From Acestrorhynchus altus (lineage: Eukaryota > Chordata > Actinopteri > Characiformes > Acestrorhynchidae): a stretch of 64,000 nt of DNA. Where the stretch lies: positions 22,752,104 through 22,816,103 of the forward strand of contig CM067520.1 of assembly GCA_034509495.1 (NCBI GenBank), read 5' to 3'. The notes beneath the pieces are model-generated. The model was not told the origin of the DNA. It saw nothing but the letters and a program-made list of their open reading frames with translations, and did not search any database. Both the position numbers and the translations under genes were made by a program. Within the stretch, counting starts at the first letter, position 1, and every line of letters starts with the position of its first letter. This document shows, one piece after another, positions 47,713 through 58,150 of this stretch.

Positions 47713-49287
47713 TTCATTATCTATAAGCCATAATGATCAACATGCAAAAAAACAACAACAACAAAACAGAAACAAAACTTTAATATAAAATATAATAATA
47801 TGACAGTTTACCTTTTTGAATGAAAGGATCATGAAGGAGCATTTTAACAATATTAATTTTTTTAGATGCACTAGTATATTTTTATTTATGTATTAAAGTA
47901 ACTTTTAACTAAATCAAATGCACAAATAAGATGCAAAAATCCAATACAATTTGCATTGGCATCGTCCAAAAATGTATCTCCAAATGTTCCCTCCAGTGAT
48001 CAATTGCAAAATGTTTGGTTTTAATATGTTTATCATAAACAGTGCTACTTTTGCAATGCATGTATATTTACTTAAGAAGAGCACTCTTTAATAAACTGAA
48101 TCTAAACAATAAAATATCACTGTTTCAATTACAATGAATTTAACATGCAAGTGTTGTGTTACAGGGATGAGAAAGTCACTCTACATTCAGACGTCATGGT
48201 CAGAGAATCACTGATCCCTTTCTACTGGACATATCAGGACATATCTAAAGAATATGGTAGACATGAAGAGGGTGTGGGGCTTTGGAACAAAATAAGCACT
48301 GTGATGAAAGAGGAAATGATTTTTATTTTTACTGATGAATTAAGAGGAAGGCAGGAAGTTCTCCAACCCGCACACGAAAGGTTCACACACAGGCAGACTA
48401 AAACTAATCACTGCGTTTCAGACCTGGTCAGATATACAAAACACTCAGAAATGTAAATATAATTGATATATTATCGATATACAATAATTCAAAACACATG
48501 AACAATTGTGTATATTACAAATGATATTACATTGAGATCCTTCATCTGTTAAACCCAACTTTTACAGATTTTTACAATAAAAAGTTCTGTCCTGATCCAA
48601 ATTATAATCACCAATGCCAATGCAGTCTATGTGTATCTCTGAACCATGTATCAGCACAGTTTAGATAAGATGTGCTGCTATATATTCTGAAGTAAAATCA
48701 CTTTAGTGAAATGTTTCTATAATGTAAAATTCTGGACCGATTTATTGAGTTTGGTCATGTGTTTTTTTTAAATGATCATTTTATATTGTGTTTAATGTCT
48801 TACAATATCTTATAATCCAGTCCACTTAGAAATCACATGTAATATGTGTGTGAGAAGTGGTTCACACCCTTTGATAGTATGGTGAATGCACTATGGTTTG
48901 GGTTTCTATAGAGTGTATTTGTTAAGGTGATGTTCACACCTAGTTTAAAGATCAGCACCAGTGATATTACAGAAAAATGTAAGAAAAACACTTGCACTGG
49001 TTTAAAGCCAAAGTTTTTCTGAAACACTTTAGTTTCTATTCAGCACAAATTAAGAGTAAAGATGTGCATGTTTAGATGATGTGACCAAAGACAACAGAAA
49101 ATACTTCTGTGGCTCAGACTCAGTCAAAGCACTAGAACCACAGATTACGTTACATTCTCATTATTTCTCCTGTAGCATAGTTCAACATAGCAGACTCTAA
49201 ATTCTAACTTTAAAGCTTATCCATTTTGTGCAGCTCTGAAATATTAAACAATTTAATATTACAATACATTTGACAATACAGCATTTT

Positions 49288-49440
49288 ATTATACTGTATT
49301 TTCCGGACTATAAGCCGCACCGGAATATAAGCCGCAAAAGTTAAAAAAAAACCTGGAAAGTAACAAATATAAGAAGAAAAAGCTGCACCTCATTATGTCA
49401 CATGGTTTAAAGCGGCTTATAGTCCGGAAAACACGGTAAT
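49288..49440. mobile_element. Palindromic MITE, third copy
   Basis: The ends are inverted repeats, tgtattttccggactataagc at the left and gcttatagtccggaaaacac at the right, with gctgcacctcattatgtcacat inside. It is the best-preserved copy of the element also seen at 20128-20281 and (half) at 25322-25402. Confidence 0.85.
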
Positions 49441-49886
49441 TATGTTTATGTTTTATATTTTTAATGCACAAAATACATTCACCAATAAAGACTGAAAACC
49501 TGTACATGACTTTAAAGAACCTTTAAACTGGTTCTATACAGCATTAAAAAAAAGTTCCAGTATTGGCACAAGTCAAAGAAGCCTTTTTCAGTTGAGTTCA
49601 GGTTGTTTTGAACCTCCCATTCACACCCAGTTTTAGTCATTTTTAGTTTCCATTCACTGGCTCGGACTCCCCCCACCAAGCACTGCCACTAAAAATGTGC
49701 TTCGTCTAAGACACAAGAAACCAGCCAACCATCGCTTCAACTGTTGCTAATGCCACGCCAGTGAACAGCTGAATGAGCTTATTTTGTTACATCACCCTAC
49801 AAGATGACAGTTGTGCTCTCTAGGACTTTTGGCCAAAGCGTACATGATTCTGCCACTTAGGAACCCCAGGACTGTTATTTCACACT

Positions 49887-49888
<2 letters not shown>

Positions 49889-49946
<58 letters not shown>

Positions 49947-49954
49947 TCTCTCTC
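49889..49954. repeat. (TC)n microsatellite
   Basis: A CT run with one G interruption, directly followed by (TG)n and (TA)n. Confidence 0.95.
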
Positions 49955-49958
49955 AAAA

Positions 49959-49959
<1 letters not shown>

Positions 49960-50038
<79 letters not shown>
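49960..50038. repeat. (TG)n-(TA)n microsatellite
   Basis: A short TG run followed by about 69 bases of pure TA. Confidence 0.95.
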
Positions 50039-50039
<1 letters not shown>

Positions 50040-50041
<2 letters not shown>

Positions 50042-50975
50042 TTAATGTTGTCCCTCCCTGGTGCCATTTGTCTCATTACAGTAAGGTTCTAGGTGTGAAT
50101 GGGCACAATTCTGTCATACTGGCCACATGGCACTTCATGGCAAAGAGCTCTCTGAGGATGTGAGAAATAGAATTGTTCTTCTCCACAAAGATGGCCTAGA
50201 CTATAAAAAGACCGTTAACACCTGAATCCTGAGCCAAGGTCATTCAGTGGTTTTCTCAGACAGGTTCCACTCAGAAGGGTCGACCATAGAAGTTGAACCC
50301 ACATGTTCAGTGTCATATCCAGAGGATGGCTTCAAAAAAGAGTGCCATAAGTGCTGCCAGTATTGCTGCAGAGGTTGAAAAAGTTGTGAGGTCAGCCTGT
50401 GCTCAGACCATATGACCCAAAGGAATCGTGTCCTGTGGTCTGTTTGGCTCAGATAGACCCAGCATGTGTGGCCGTGCCCTGGTGAGGAGGACCAAGATAA
50501 CTGTGTCTTGCCTACAGTCAAGCATGGTGGTGGTAGTATCATGATATGGGGCTGCATGAGTGCTGCCATTGAGGGAAACATGAATTCCAATATGTATTGT
50601 CACCTTCTGAAGCAGACCATGATCCCCTCTCTTTACAAACTTGGCTGCATGGCAGTTTTTCCAACATGACCCCAAACACACCTCCAAGATGACAACTGGA
50701 TTGCTGAGGAAGCTGAAGGTAAAGGTGTTGGACTTGCCAAGTATGTTTGCAGACCTTAACCCCAAACTAGATGAAAATGATGGTCACACAAAATATTAAC
50801 ACTAATGGCCCAATTTGTACTCACTTTTACTAACTTGTACTCACTTGTTGCCAACGGTTTGGATATTAATGGTTGCATGTTGAGCTATTTTCAGAAGACA
50901 GTAAATTTATACTGCTATATAAGCTGGACACTGACTATTCAAGTTTCGTTTCTGTTGTGTTGTCCCATAAAAAAA
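50040..50975 (+). mobile_element. Degenerate Tc1-like transposon
   Basis: Plus-strand fragments of a Tc1 transposase are recognisable in several frames. The clearest is near 50470-50640, reading LPTVKHGGGSIMIWGCMSAA, the conserved catalytic-core block of Tc1 elements. Upstream text (gcacttcatggcaaagagctctctgaggatg) and the 3' region (ttgttgccaacggtttggatattaatgg) also match the element layout. Stops and frameshifts are numerous, so it is dead. The left edge abuts the (TA)n tract. Confidence 0.8.
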
Positions 50976-51000
50976 TAGGGGGTGCAATGTGTGTGTGTCA

Positions 51001-51003
<3 letters not shown>

Positions 51004-51033
<30 letters not shown>
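51004..51033. repeat. (GT)n microsatellite
   Basis: A pure GT run of about 29 bases. Confidence 0.95.
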
Positions 51034-51035
<2 letters not shown>

Positions 51036-51192
51036 ATATATATTACTTACAAAACATGTTGCTATTCTGGAGAACGAACTAAAATGATGTGAGACTGAAC
51101 GACCAGGCGTCTTTGTTAAAGTTCCTGTCTTTTACTGCTTTCTCAATAATCTCAACACGTTTCTGTGTTAAAGTGCTCCACCCTCTACCCTC

Positions 51193-51282
51193 TACACACA
51201 CACACACCCACATACACACACACGCACGCACGCACGCACACACACACACACACACACGCACACACACGCACGCACACACACG

Positions 51283-51346
<64 letters not shown>
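51193..51346. repeat. (AC)n/(ACGC)n microsatellite
   Basis: About 150 bases of CA repeats with frequent CACG units in the first half and pure CA in the second. Long His/Thr open frames here are artefacts. Confidence 0.97.
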
Positions 51347-51347
<1 letters not shown>

Positions 51348-51399
51348 TTCACATGTTCACAAATGCACCAGATACATTTTTCTTTCTTTGTTTATTTGT

Positions 51400-51462
<63 letters not shown>

Positions 51463-51465
51463 TCT
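51400..51465. repeat. (TC)n microsatellite
   Basis: A CT run of about 60 bases. A purine (AG)n run lies about 230 bases further on (51698-51742), so the two are potentially able to pair. Confidence 0.95.
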
Positions 51466-51694
51466 GTCACACACACACATGCAAGCTTGCACCCTTACGT
51501 CTTTCAACACACCCATCACAGCTTCCCCTTCAGCTTCCCTTTTTCTAACTTCAGGTTCAAAACTTTGCCAATCTGACAGTAGCCACTACACCCTGGCATG
51601 TGTCCGGTGTTATCTACTGGCCTCCTGCAGTCAGAGGAACGAATACACTCAGAGTGATACAAACTGAGAGTAAGATAGAGGGAGGGGGACAAAG

Positions 51695-51697
<3 letters not shown>

Positions 51698-51742
<45 letters not shown>
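51698..51742. repeat. (AG)n microsatellite
   Basis: A pure AG run of about 44 bases. Confidence 0.95.
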
Positions 51743-51748
<6 letters not shown>

Positions 51749-52587
51749 GAGGATAGAGGTACTACATGTGTGAGACACTAGTATGACACGTGCAGATTGG
51801 ATTTGGTGGCGGATGGTGATGGTGAGCCAACACATACACTCATGAAGGTAAGTGCCAGGCTTGAGTGAGTTTGCTGAGCAGTTAAGAGTGTAGTGAAGGT
51901 CTGATGAGAACCTAAACCTGCAGCTTGCTTCCTATTTACTGCATTGAACCTTACGTTATTATTTTACACATATTAGCCATAATACAAACACCAGTTATTA
52001 GTTGAAGTATATGGTTATTTGGTAACCATATACTTCAGTAAATGGTGAAGATTAAACCTTCTCACCCCATAAAAAAACATTTATACCCAAGACCTGTGGA
52101 GAGAGCTAATACTGACCCCAATCCTCTCTCTACTTTCAGTGACAAATCTAAGCTTTTCCGCCGTATAAGAACAAGCTCACCTTTTCCGCCATGACTACAC
52201 AGGAACACTTTGTACAGAAAAGAAAGGAAACCTCTGAAACACTTCAAACACACTTTTAAAACCTTACACAACTTTTCTCTCAGATTCAACAACCTTCTGC
52301 TTTCCAGACGTACACTGGTACGCCATTCTACTGATTATGTGATATTCAATCTAGTATTGACTGCTGGCATACCTAACATATTGTACAGTTTTACTACAGT
52401 GTTAAATGTTTCAACAGCACCTAAAAACTAGAAATACATGATCTTATTCTGTACACTGACATACAAACACGCATATCATCGTTCCTACAGAACCCTGTAA
52501 ATTCATATGATAATTTCCCAAATGTTGCTCCATTTTAAGAGCTCAAGCTGTGAAGGTTTTTTCCTTCACTTGCAAAGTTGGACATAC

Positions 52588-53660
52588 AGGTGCATCTCAA
52601 AAAATGAATATCATGAAAAAGTTCATAATTTTATATTCTTTACATACATTCATTACAACTATTACATGCTCTTTTATACACAGTGCCTCTATCTATACAT
52701 CATGACCAGTACATGCTCTTTTATACTATATAAAACATTTTTTAAGGTTCTTCTACAGAACCATGTAAAGTAAAAAGCCTTTTTTGTTTTATGTTTGATC
52801 AGAATGGCTTATAGCTTCATTACATTTTAAGTTTGAATACATTAATAATCAGAAAGGATCGACATTAAAACAACAAAACTTGTCACAGTGACGTCACTTT
52901 AAATGTTATTCATATATAAAATATTTGAGTTTCTCTTTTTGAATTACTAGTGTGTATAAAAATGGATACTGTGAATATTGTCTGTTCATTGTTAACCTTT
53001 CATATGTTTCTTACATATATTTCAAGCTTTCTATGTCAAACTTGAAATGAAGTATTCTTATCATTTAAGATTCTGGATTTCGGATTTTCATGAGCTCTGA
53101 GCAAACGCATCGACAAATTATTCACAGTCCCTTTGACTATGATGTTACAAGCTTGCCACCTGTTTTGGGAAGTTTCTCCCATTCTTCTTTGCAGAACCTC
53201 TCAAGCTCCATGAATTGGATGGGGAGAGTCGTTAGTCCTTAGTCCTTAGGTTTGTGCACTGACATGCACTGTCCACTATGAGACCTAATATAAACGTGTG
53301 GCTTTCCAAATCATGTACAATCAACTGAATTTACCATAAGTGAAGGATGACCAGTAGACCTGAGCTCAATTTTGAGTGTCATGGCAAAGGCTGTGAATAC
53401 TTATGTGCATGTTATTTTCTCACTTTGTCATCATGGGTTATTGTGTGTATTGTGTTGAAGGACGAAATGATGCAATAGGGCTGTAACATAAAGAGATGTG
53501 CACAAAGTGAAGCAATGTGAATACTTTCTGGATGCACTGTATAATGTGAATAAATCCCAACACTTTATTTTTTTTGCATGAAATTATGAACACAAAACAA
53601 ACTTTTATCACAATATTCACATTTTTTAGATGCACCAGCATATTATGAATAAAAGCCTTG
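52588..53660. mobile_element. Nested DNA-transposon remains
   Basis: Outer ends are inverted: aggtgcatctcaaaaaatgaat at 52590 and ttttttagatgcaccagcat at about 53622. Inside lies the right end of a second family, tctttgcagaacctctcaag at 53200 through gtgaatactttctggatgcactgt at 53542, whose left end resembles 42068-42190. The order suggests one element inserted in another. No intact transposase frame remains. Confidence 0.55.
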
Positions 53661-54445
53661 TTCGATATTCTATTTGTGCTCTAGTACTATGTTTGGTCAA
53701 GAAGTAGTGATATATACGTACTGTAGCAATATTACTGTGCAGATGTTTATAATACATAATAACACGATTAACATGAATAATATAAGCAATAAGAGAGTTT
53801 TTAGGTAGAAACTCCAGATCACATTACAACAAATGCAGGTCAATAGAAATACAGTAAAAAGCAACTTTGAAGAATGTAATTGTGACCATGGGAGCTAGTC
53901 TGAAGAACAAAGCTTGGTTCCAGATTTCTCCTCGATGCCTCCAGCCAGCTTATGGATGTGTTCAATTTCATCACCTGCTCACCTGATTTAACATCATTAA
54001 GCACTAAATTAATAGACTCCCACGAGAAGAGCTCTGTCACGGTTTTAATGAACACAGTGATGGAAAATCATTATGTTCTTTATAAATACAAATACTTTGT
54101 ATTTATTCTAATATTAGTGTTTTTAATGAGTAAATAAACACAATGTCCATTTTTAAACAGATCTCTAAATGTTCAATAACAAAACTGAACTCAGCTTAAT
54201 TCAAGCTGGCTTTAAATGAACTGGACTAAACAGAAAGTGACTGATCTGACCTGATTTGACCTAAACTTTTGATTGAGCAAGTATCACCTACCAGTTATGA
54301 TGATCTTAACACCAAACTGATTTAAACAGAACTGATCTGAACTGAAATCAAATAAAAAGAAACAAAGTGATGAAATGTATTTGAGAAATGAGCCCTTAAA
54401 TGTTTTATACTACATGTGTAGCACAATGTTCACACACACCACACC

Positions 54446-54448
<3 letters not shown>

Positions 54449-54523
<75 letters not shown>
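54449..54523. repeat. (AC)n microsatellite
   Basis: A pure CA run of about 75 bases, about 580 bases upstream of the spn start. Confidence 0.97.
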
Positions 54524-54525
<2 letters not shown>

Positions 54526-55107
54526 ATTATGAAGTAAAGCATCTTTCACCATTTAATATCACTCATCCAAAATACAACATAACAGTTCTGTTGATCCCAA
54601 TCTGAATCAGTGATTTACTGGTTGCCCAGTCAATTAATACTGGACAAAAATATAATATGTACTGTTGTGCTGTGAATTAACCTCTCAATTTCTTTCTCTT
54701 TTCCTTTTTTGTTTGCCTCGTTTCTTCACTCCACCACAACTGCTCTCAGAGACAGAGCGCATGAAGGAGTAAGAGGAAGAGAAGGGTTGTCTTTCCGGTC
54801 TAGATTAATGCAAGATTAAACCTGCAGAATCACAGTGGGCTGGAGCCTGAACAAGGAACTGAACAAAGCAACTGTGAGAGGAAGACTGATAACTGAAAGG
54901 GATGGATTAATGGACCCAACACAACTAGAAAACAGCTAAAAGTGATCTTATGTGAAACATCACAGCATTCTTACAAAAAAAACCTGATCCACCTATTAGC
55001 CCCCAAAGCACAATCTATATTCCTTCAACCCATCACCTAGACTTTGTCTGAGAGAAAGAGAAAGGTTTCAGTGAAGTGCTGTTGTGATCTGGTATCTCTG
55101 AAACAGG

Positions 55108-56364
55108 ATGTGTGGCCTACATATTTTTTTAACCGCCTTATTTTTCTCACTGGTCCTCGGACCTCAGGTCATGCTCTTGCATGCCCAGGTTACATTAACA
55201 GATTCTGAAGATTACAATACCGACACCTCACTATCTGTGACTGTGTCACCAACGAATAATACTGTGTCACCTACAATAGCAACCACAAAGAGCCCAGCAT
55301 CATCAACATCCATGGATCAAAGTGTCAGCCCAGCCATTACAACACCAGAACCAAAAACACACCCCATTACAACATCAATTCAAGTACATCTGACCTCTCC
55401 AGAAACTTCAACCAAGATGACAACCACAATGCAGCCTAGTACAGCGATGATCACGCTGTCTACCGATCCTGGGATTACTACTAAACAGCCGGCCGATACC
55501 ACTGTAGAAAGTGCTGTCATCACGTCTATGCACACACCATCTACAACTGCACTCACATCTGCTCCAGCACCTGCGCAAGAAAGCACAATAGCACCAGAGA
55601 CCACTACGCTTACAATAACAAACACAGAGAAAACAATGGAAACCACAACCAGTACCATGGCAACCACAACCAGTACCACACACAGCAGCATCCCCATCAC
55701 CACATTTCAAACAGGCTCTGTATCCATGTCCACAGAAGACTCCAGCACAAGCACATCAGCAGTCTCATCAACTATTAGGGAAGATAGTGTGTTTATTGAG
55801 ACTGGCGCTAACTCCAATGAGCAGGGCCCAGGTGTACACTGGCTAATCTTTGTCATCATAGCGGTGGCCATCATCTGCATAATAGCAGCCTTCTGTGTCA
55901 TTGTCGTCGTGAGACGCAAGAAGAAAAGTGGCTCACAGCATTTTGGCCATGGCTACATGAACGGGCGCTCTAAGAAAAAGAAAGGAGAGGAGGATGCATG
56001 GGCAGGCCCAGTGAATCTGGAGGGAGGGGACAAAGCTGAATGTGAGGCTCCAGAGGAGATGGGACACGGAGAGAACAACAATCCAGATGGGACAGGTGTG
56101 ATGCTCAGCACATTTGTGGCTTCAGAGGGAAATGGTGGAATTGGACGGCCTGGGTCAATGGAGGCTCAGAAATGGGAAGAGCAAGAACCTCTACTATATA
56201 TCGACGAGGATGCGAAGGCAGAGGCCAAAGAAAAGCAAAAGCAAGAGCTGGAGAAAGCAAAGGAAACAGAGCAAAAAGAGGAAGAAGGTGCCAGTGGAAA
56301 GAACGAAATAAAGGAGAAAGAGACGAATGGAGGAGATGCTTTTTGTCTCACCACAGCTGTGTAA
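55108..56364 (+). CDS. spn: Sialophorin / leukosialin (CD43)-like mucin
   Basis: CD43 is a heavily O-glycosylated leukocyte surface mucin whose tail binds ERM proteins and modulates adhesion and signalling. A single 418-codon frame encodes a signal peptide (MCGLHIFLTALFFSLVLGPQ), a Thr/Ser/Pro-rich ectodomain to about residue 240, one membrane helix (WLIFVIIAVAIICIIAAFCV) and a 150-residue tail. Tail blocks match mammalian SPN in order: a juxtamembrane basic stretch (RRKKK...RSKKKKG), then DAWAGP, then LSTF...GSMEAQ (human LTTF...GSLAMEE) and EEQEPL...ED (human EEEPL...ED); human sequences are from memory. The coding region is intronless with an acceptor immediately upstream of the ATG, as in mammalian SPN. 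The C-terminus ends in TTAV, a possible class I PDZ ligand not present in human SPN. A Lys/Glu-rich helix precedes it. No frame damage was seen. Confidence 0.85.
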   Translation: MCGLHIFLTALFFSLVLGPQVMLLHAQVTLTDSEDYNTDTSLSVTVSPTNNTVSPTIATTKSPASSTSMDQSVSPAITTPEPKTHPITTSIQVHLTSPETSTKMTTTMQPSTAMITLSTDPGITTKQPADTTVESAVITSMHTPSTTALTSAPAPAQESTIAPETTTLTITNTEKTMETTTSTMATTTSTTHSSIPITTFQTGSVSMSTEDSSTSTSAVSSTIREDSVFIETGANSNEQGPGVHWLIFVIIAVAIICIIAAFCVIVVVRRKKKSGSQHFGHGYMNGRSKKKKGEEDAWAGPVNLEGGDKAECEAPEEMGHGENNNPDGTGVMLSTFVASEGNGGIGRPGSMEAQKWEEQEPLLYIDEDAKAEAKEKQKQELEKAKETEQKEEEGASGKNEIKEKETNGGDAFCLTTAV

Positions 56365-57300
56365 AATGAACTCTCCTAATGAACTGATTCTCTCTTTGGC
56401 TGTTCACGTTTTATATGCTGGTAAAGTGGTTCTGAAGCAGGTCCAGGTATTTGCAAGATATCTGAAAAAGGTAGCTTTAGGGATGGTTGGTGTTGGATAG
56501 TTGGATAGTGCCATGCCCATTGCAGAGAGTGATTCCGTTCCCAGGCCACACAAGCACACCATGGTACACCAGAATCCCTGGGAACACTACACTCTTAAAA
56601 ATAAAGGTGCTAGGAAAAACCATGAATGTGAGTAGTGGCTCCAAGTGACTCATGGTCAGAGACACAGTGTAAGACACTGATACTAAAGCCAGAATATTGT
56701 GAGTTCAGATTCTTATCCTACTTGGTGTAGCTGGAGTCCATCTCCATCAAAGAACCATGTTCTTTCTGGGTGGGTAAATGACACTCTCTCCCCATCACAC
56801 CCACTGTGATGCTGGCAGACAGGCGTCTGTTGGCATTGGGCATGCTCAGTTCGAAAAGAGGCATAGCGTAGGAGAAGGCATGTGCTTGTCCCTCTAGTGT
56901 TGAGAGTATTTCGAGTAATCAGGGTCCTAGATAAATAATAAATAAATAAAATAACACCTGCAAACAAACATGGTTCCAAAAGTGGTTCTTCAGTAGCATC
57001 GCTCAAAGAACAAACTCAAGCACCTTTATTTTTATTAGTGTACATTCTCCTGCCTGTGAGTTCAAATGTTTGAGGACCTGTTTGAGAACCACTGCCACAG
57101 TTTGCTCATTGAATTCTTATTGCCTAATGATGGTGATGAGACAGACTAATGAAATTAGGTACTGAATGACCTAGAATGTTTTGATACCTAGTACTACTGA
57201 AGTAACTTGCTTGGTAAGATTAAAGATTGACTTGCAGTACTACTGAGGTCAGTGAATTCCCAGTGCTGAAGTAGTCTGGCTTGTCAGTCAATAAAGCATG
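56365..57300 (+). other. spn: spn 3' UTR and flank
   Basis: An AATAAA at 57290-57295 could end the spn transcript. An earlier AATAAA near 56599 is also possible. A SINE-like repeat (56640-56950) lies between them, so the longer UTR would carry it. Confidence 0.4.
56640..56950 (+). mobile_element. SINE-like repeat, copy 2
   Basis: Contains tctttctgggtgggtaaatg, ctccccatcacacccactgtg and ggcatgtgcttgtccctctag in the same order as 2455-2700. The 5' part has a weak tRNA-like look (gttcagattcttatcc as a B box relic). It is the fuller of the two copies. Confidence 0.55.
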
Positions 57301-57344
57301 CTTGTTCCAAAATCTTCAATACTCATGTACTGTGTCATTTAAAC

Positions 57345-57465
57345 CTGGCACCTGTCCAGGGGGTGTTCCTGCCTTGGGCTCAATAATTCCAGTAGATCCC
57401 TGAGCCACCACAACCCTGAACAGGACGATGAAGTTAAGTAGAATGAATGAATGAACCTGTCATTT
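57345..57465 (+). repeat. 3' tail of a fish LINE or SINE ending in (GAAT)n
   Basis: The order gggctcaataattccagtag, atccctgagccaccacaaccctgaacaggacgatgaag and gaatgaatgaatga is the tail shared by many fish retroposons, ending in a short tetranucleotide repeat. Confidence 0.5.
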
Positions 57466-57854
57466 AAATAATGCAAAAAGCTTCAGCGCTTGAGGAACAT
57501 AATCATGTGCAAAAAATCTGTCACTTCTTCCTTACTTGAGTCTAGCAAAATAAAATGCACAATTTCAGAAAATTTCAGGGCACATTATTGACCGACTATA
57601 ACAAAAACACACTCATTGTGCAAAAAAATAGATGCACAAACATCTCTGTTGGACAGCACTTTGGCTGACTTCGGTAGTCTTTTAAATTTGCAATAGAAAT
57701 ACAATTGACTTGACAAATAGTTGCACCCAGGAGGAAGTGTCAGATTGCAATGTTATTGGGAAGGAAGAAACAATAAATGATTAAAAATGTAGACTGATAT
57801 GGGCAATATTTACTGAGCTACACGTATAGAAGTAGTGTCTCTCAGTATGGCACT

Positions 57855-58150
57855 TGGTATAATGCAACATGCCAGATATATCAAAAAGGAGTTGCAGAGG
57901 TTCTTAGGATTTTGCGTGTGAAGTATTAGTGACTCCAATAGTAACCCACACATTTTAATAGGTCTGGCGATGTGACTGACCATGTCATAGTATCTGTGTC
58001 TTCAAGGCGAGCTCTTGAGATGTCCAACATCGTCCTTTTGGAAAAGTGCACTGGAGGTTCACTGCCATTCTAAGTGACTCCATGACAGTCTGGCAAGACT
58101 ATTGCAGTCATGCATTGCAATTGGTTGATTCCTTCTGGGTGATTTTTTTT
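57855..58150. repeat. Interspersed repeat, copy 2 of the pair with 6790-7410
   Basis: Contains aatgcaacatgccagatatatc and gtcatgcattgcaattggttgattccttctgggt, in the same order as copy 1, with a shorter middle. Confidence 0.55.

Larger units (their letters stand above)
45186..49289. other. Intergenic DNA with repeats, 3' flank of the mucin-like gene
   Basis: Candidate poly(A) signals for the upstream gene lie near 46169 and 46322. The interval holds a SINE-like block (46640-46935), a CT-rich region of related short sequences (46540-47240), a possible LTR (47240-47712) and an unassigned open frame (48145-48456). No gene is supported. Confidence 0.45.
51843..55107. other. Upstream region of spn
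   Basis: No coding gene apart from transposon debris (52588-53650). Sequence from about 54690 to 55105 lacks known repeats and may contain the spn promoter and a noncoding first exon. A splice acceptor ending ctgaaacag lies just before the spn ATG. Confidence 0.45.

Noticed and set aside
51089..51667. 192-codon plus frame with His/Thr and Ser/Leu runs
   Set aside because: It is a translation of (AC)n and (TC)n microsatellites with no protein resemblance.
55380..55710. Two minus-strand Val/Cys-rich frames opposite spn
   Set aside because: They are the complement of Thr-rich mucin codons (ACA/ACC), which automatically gives Val, Cys and Gly.
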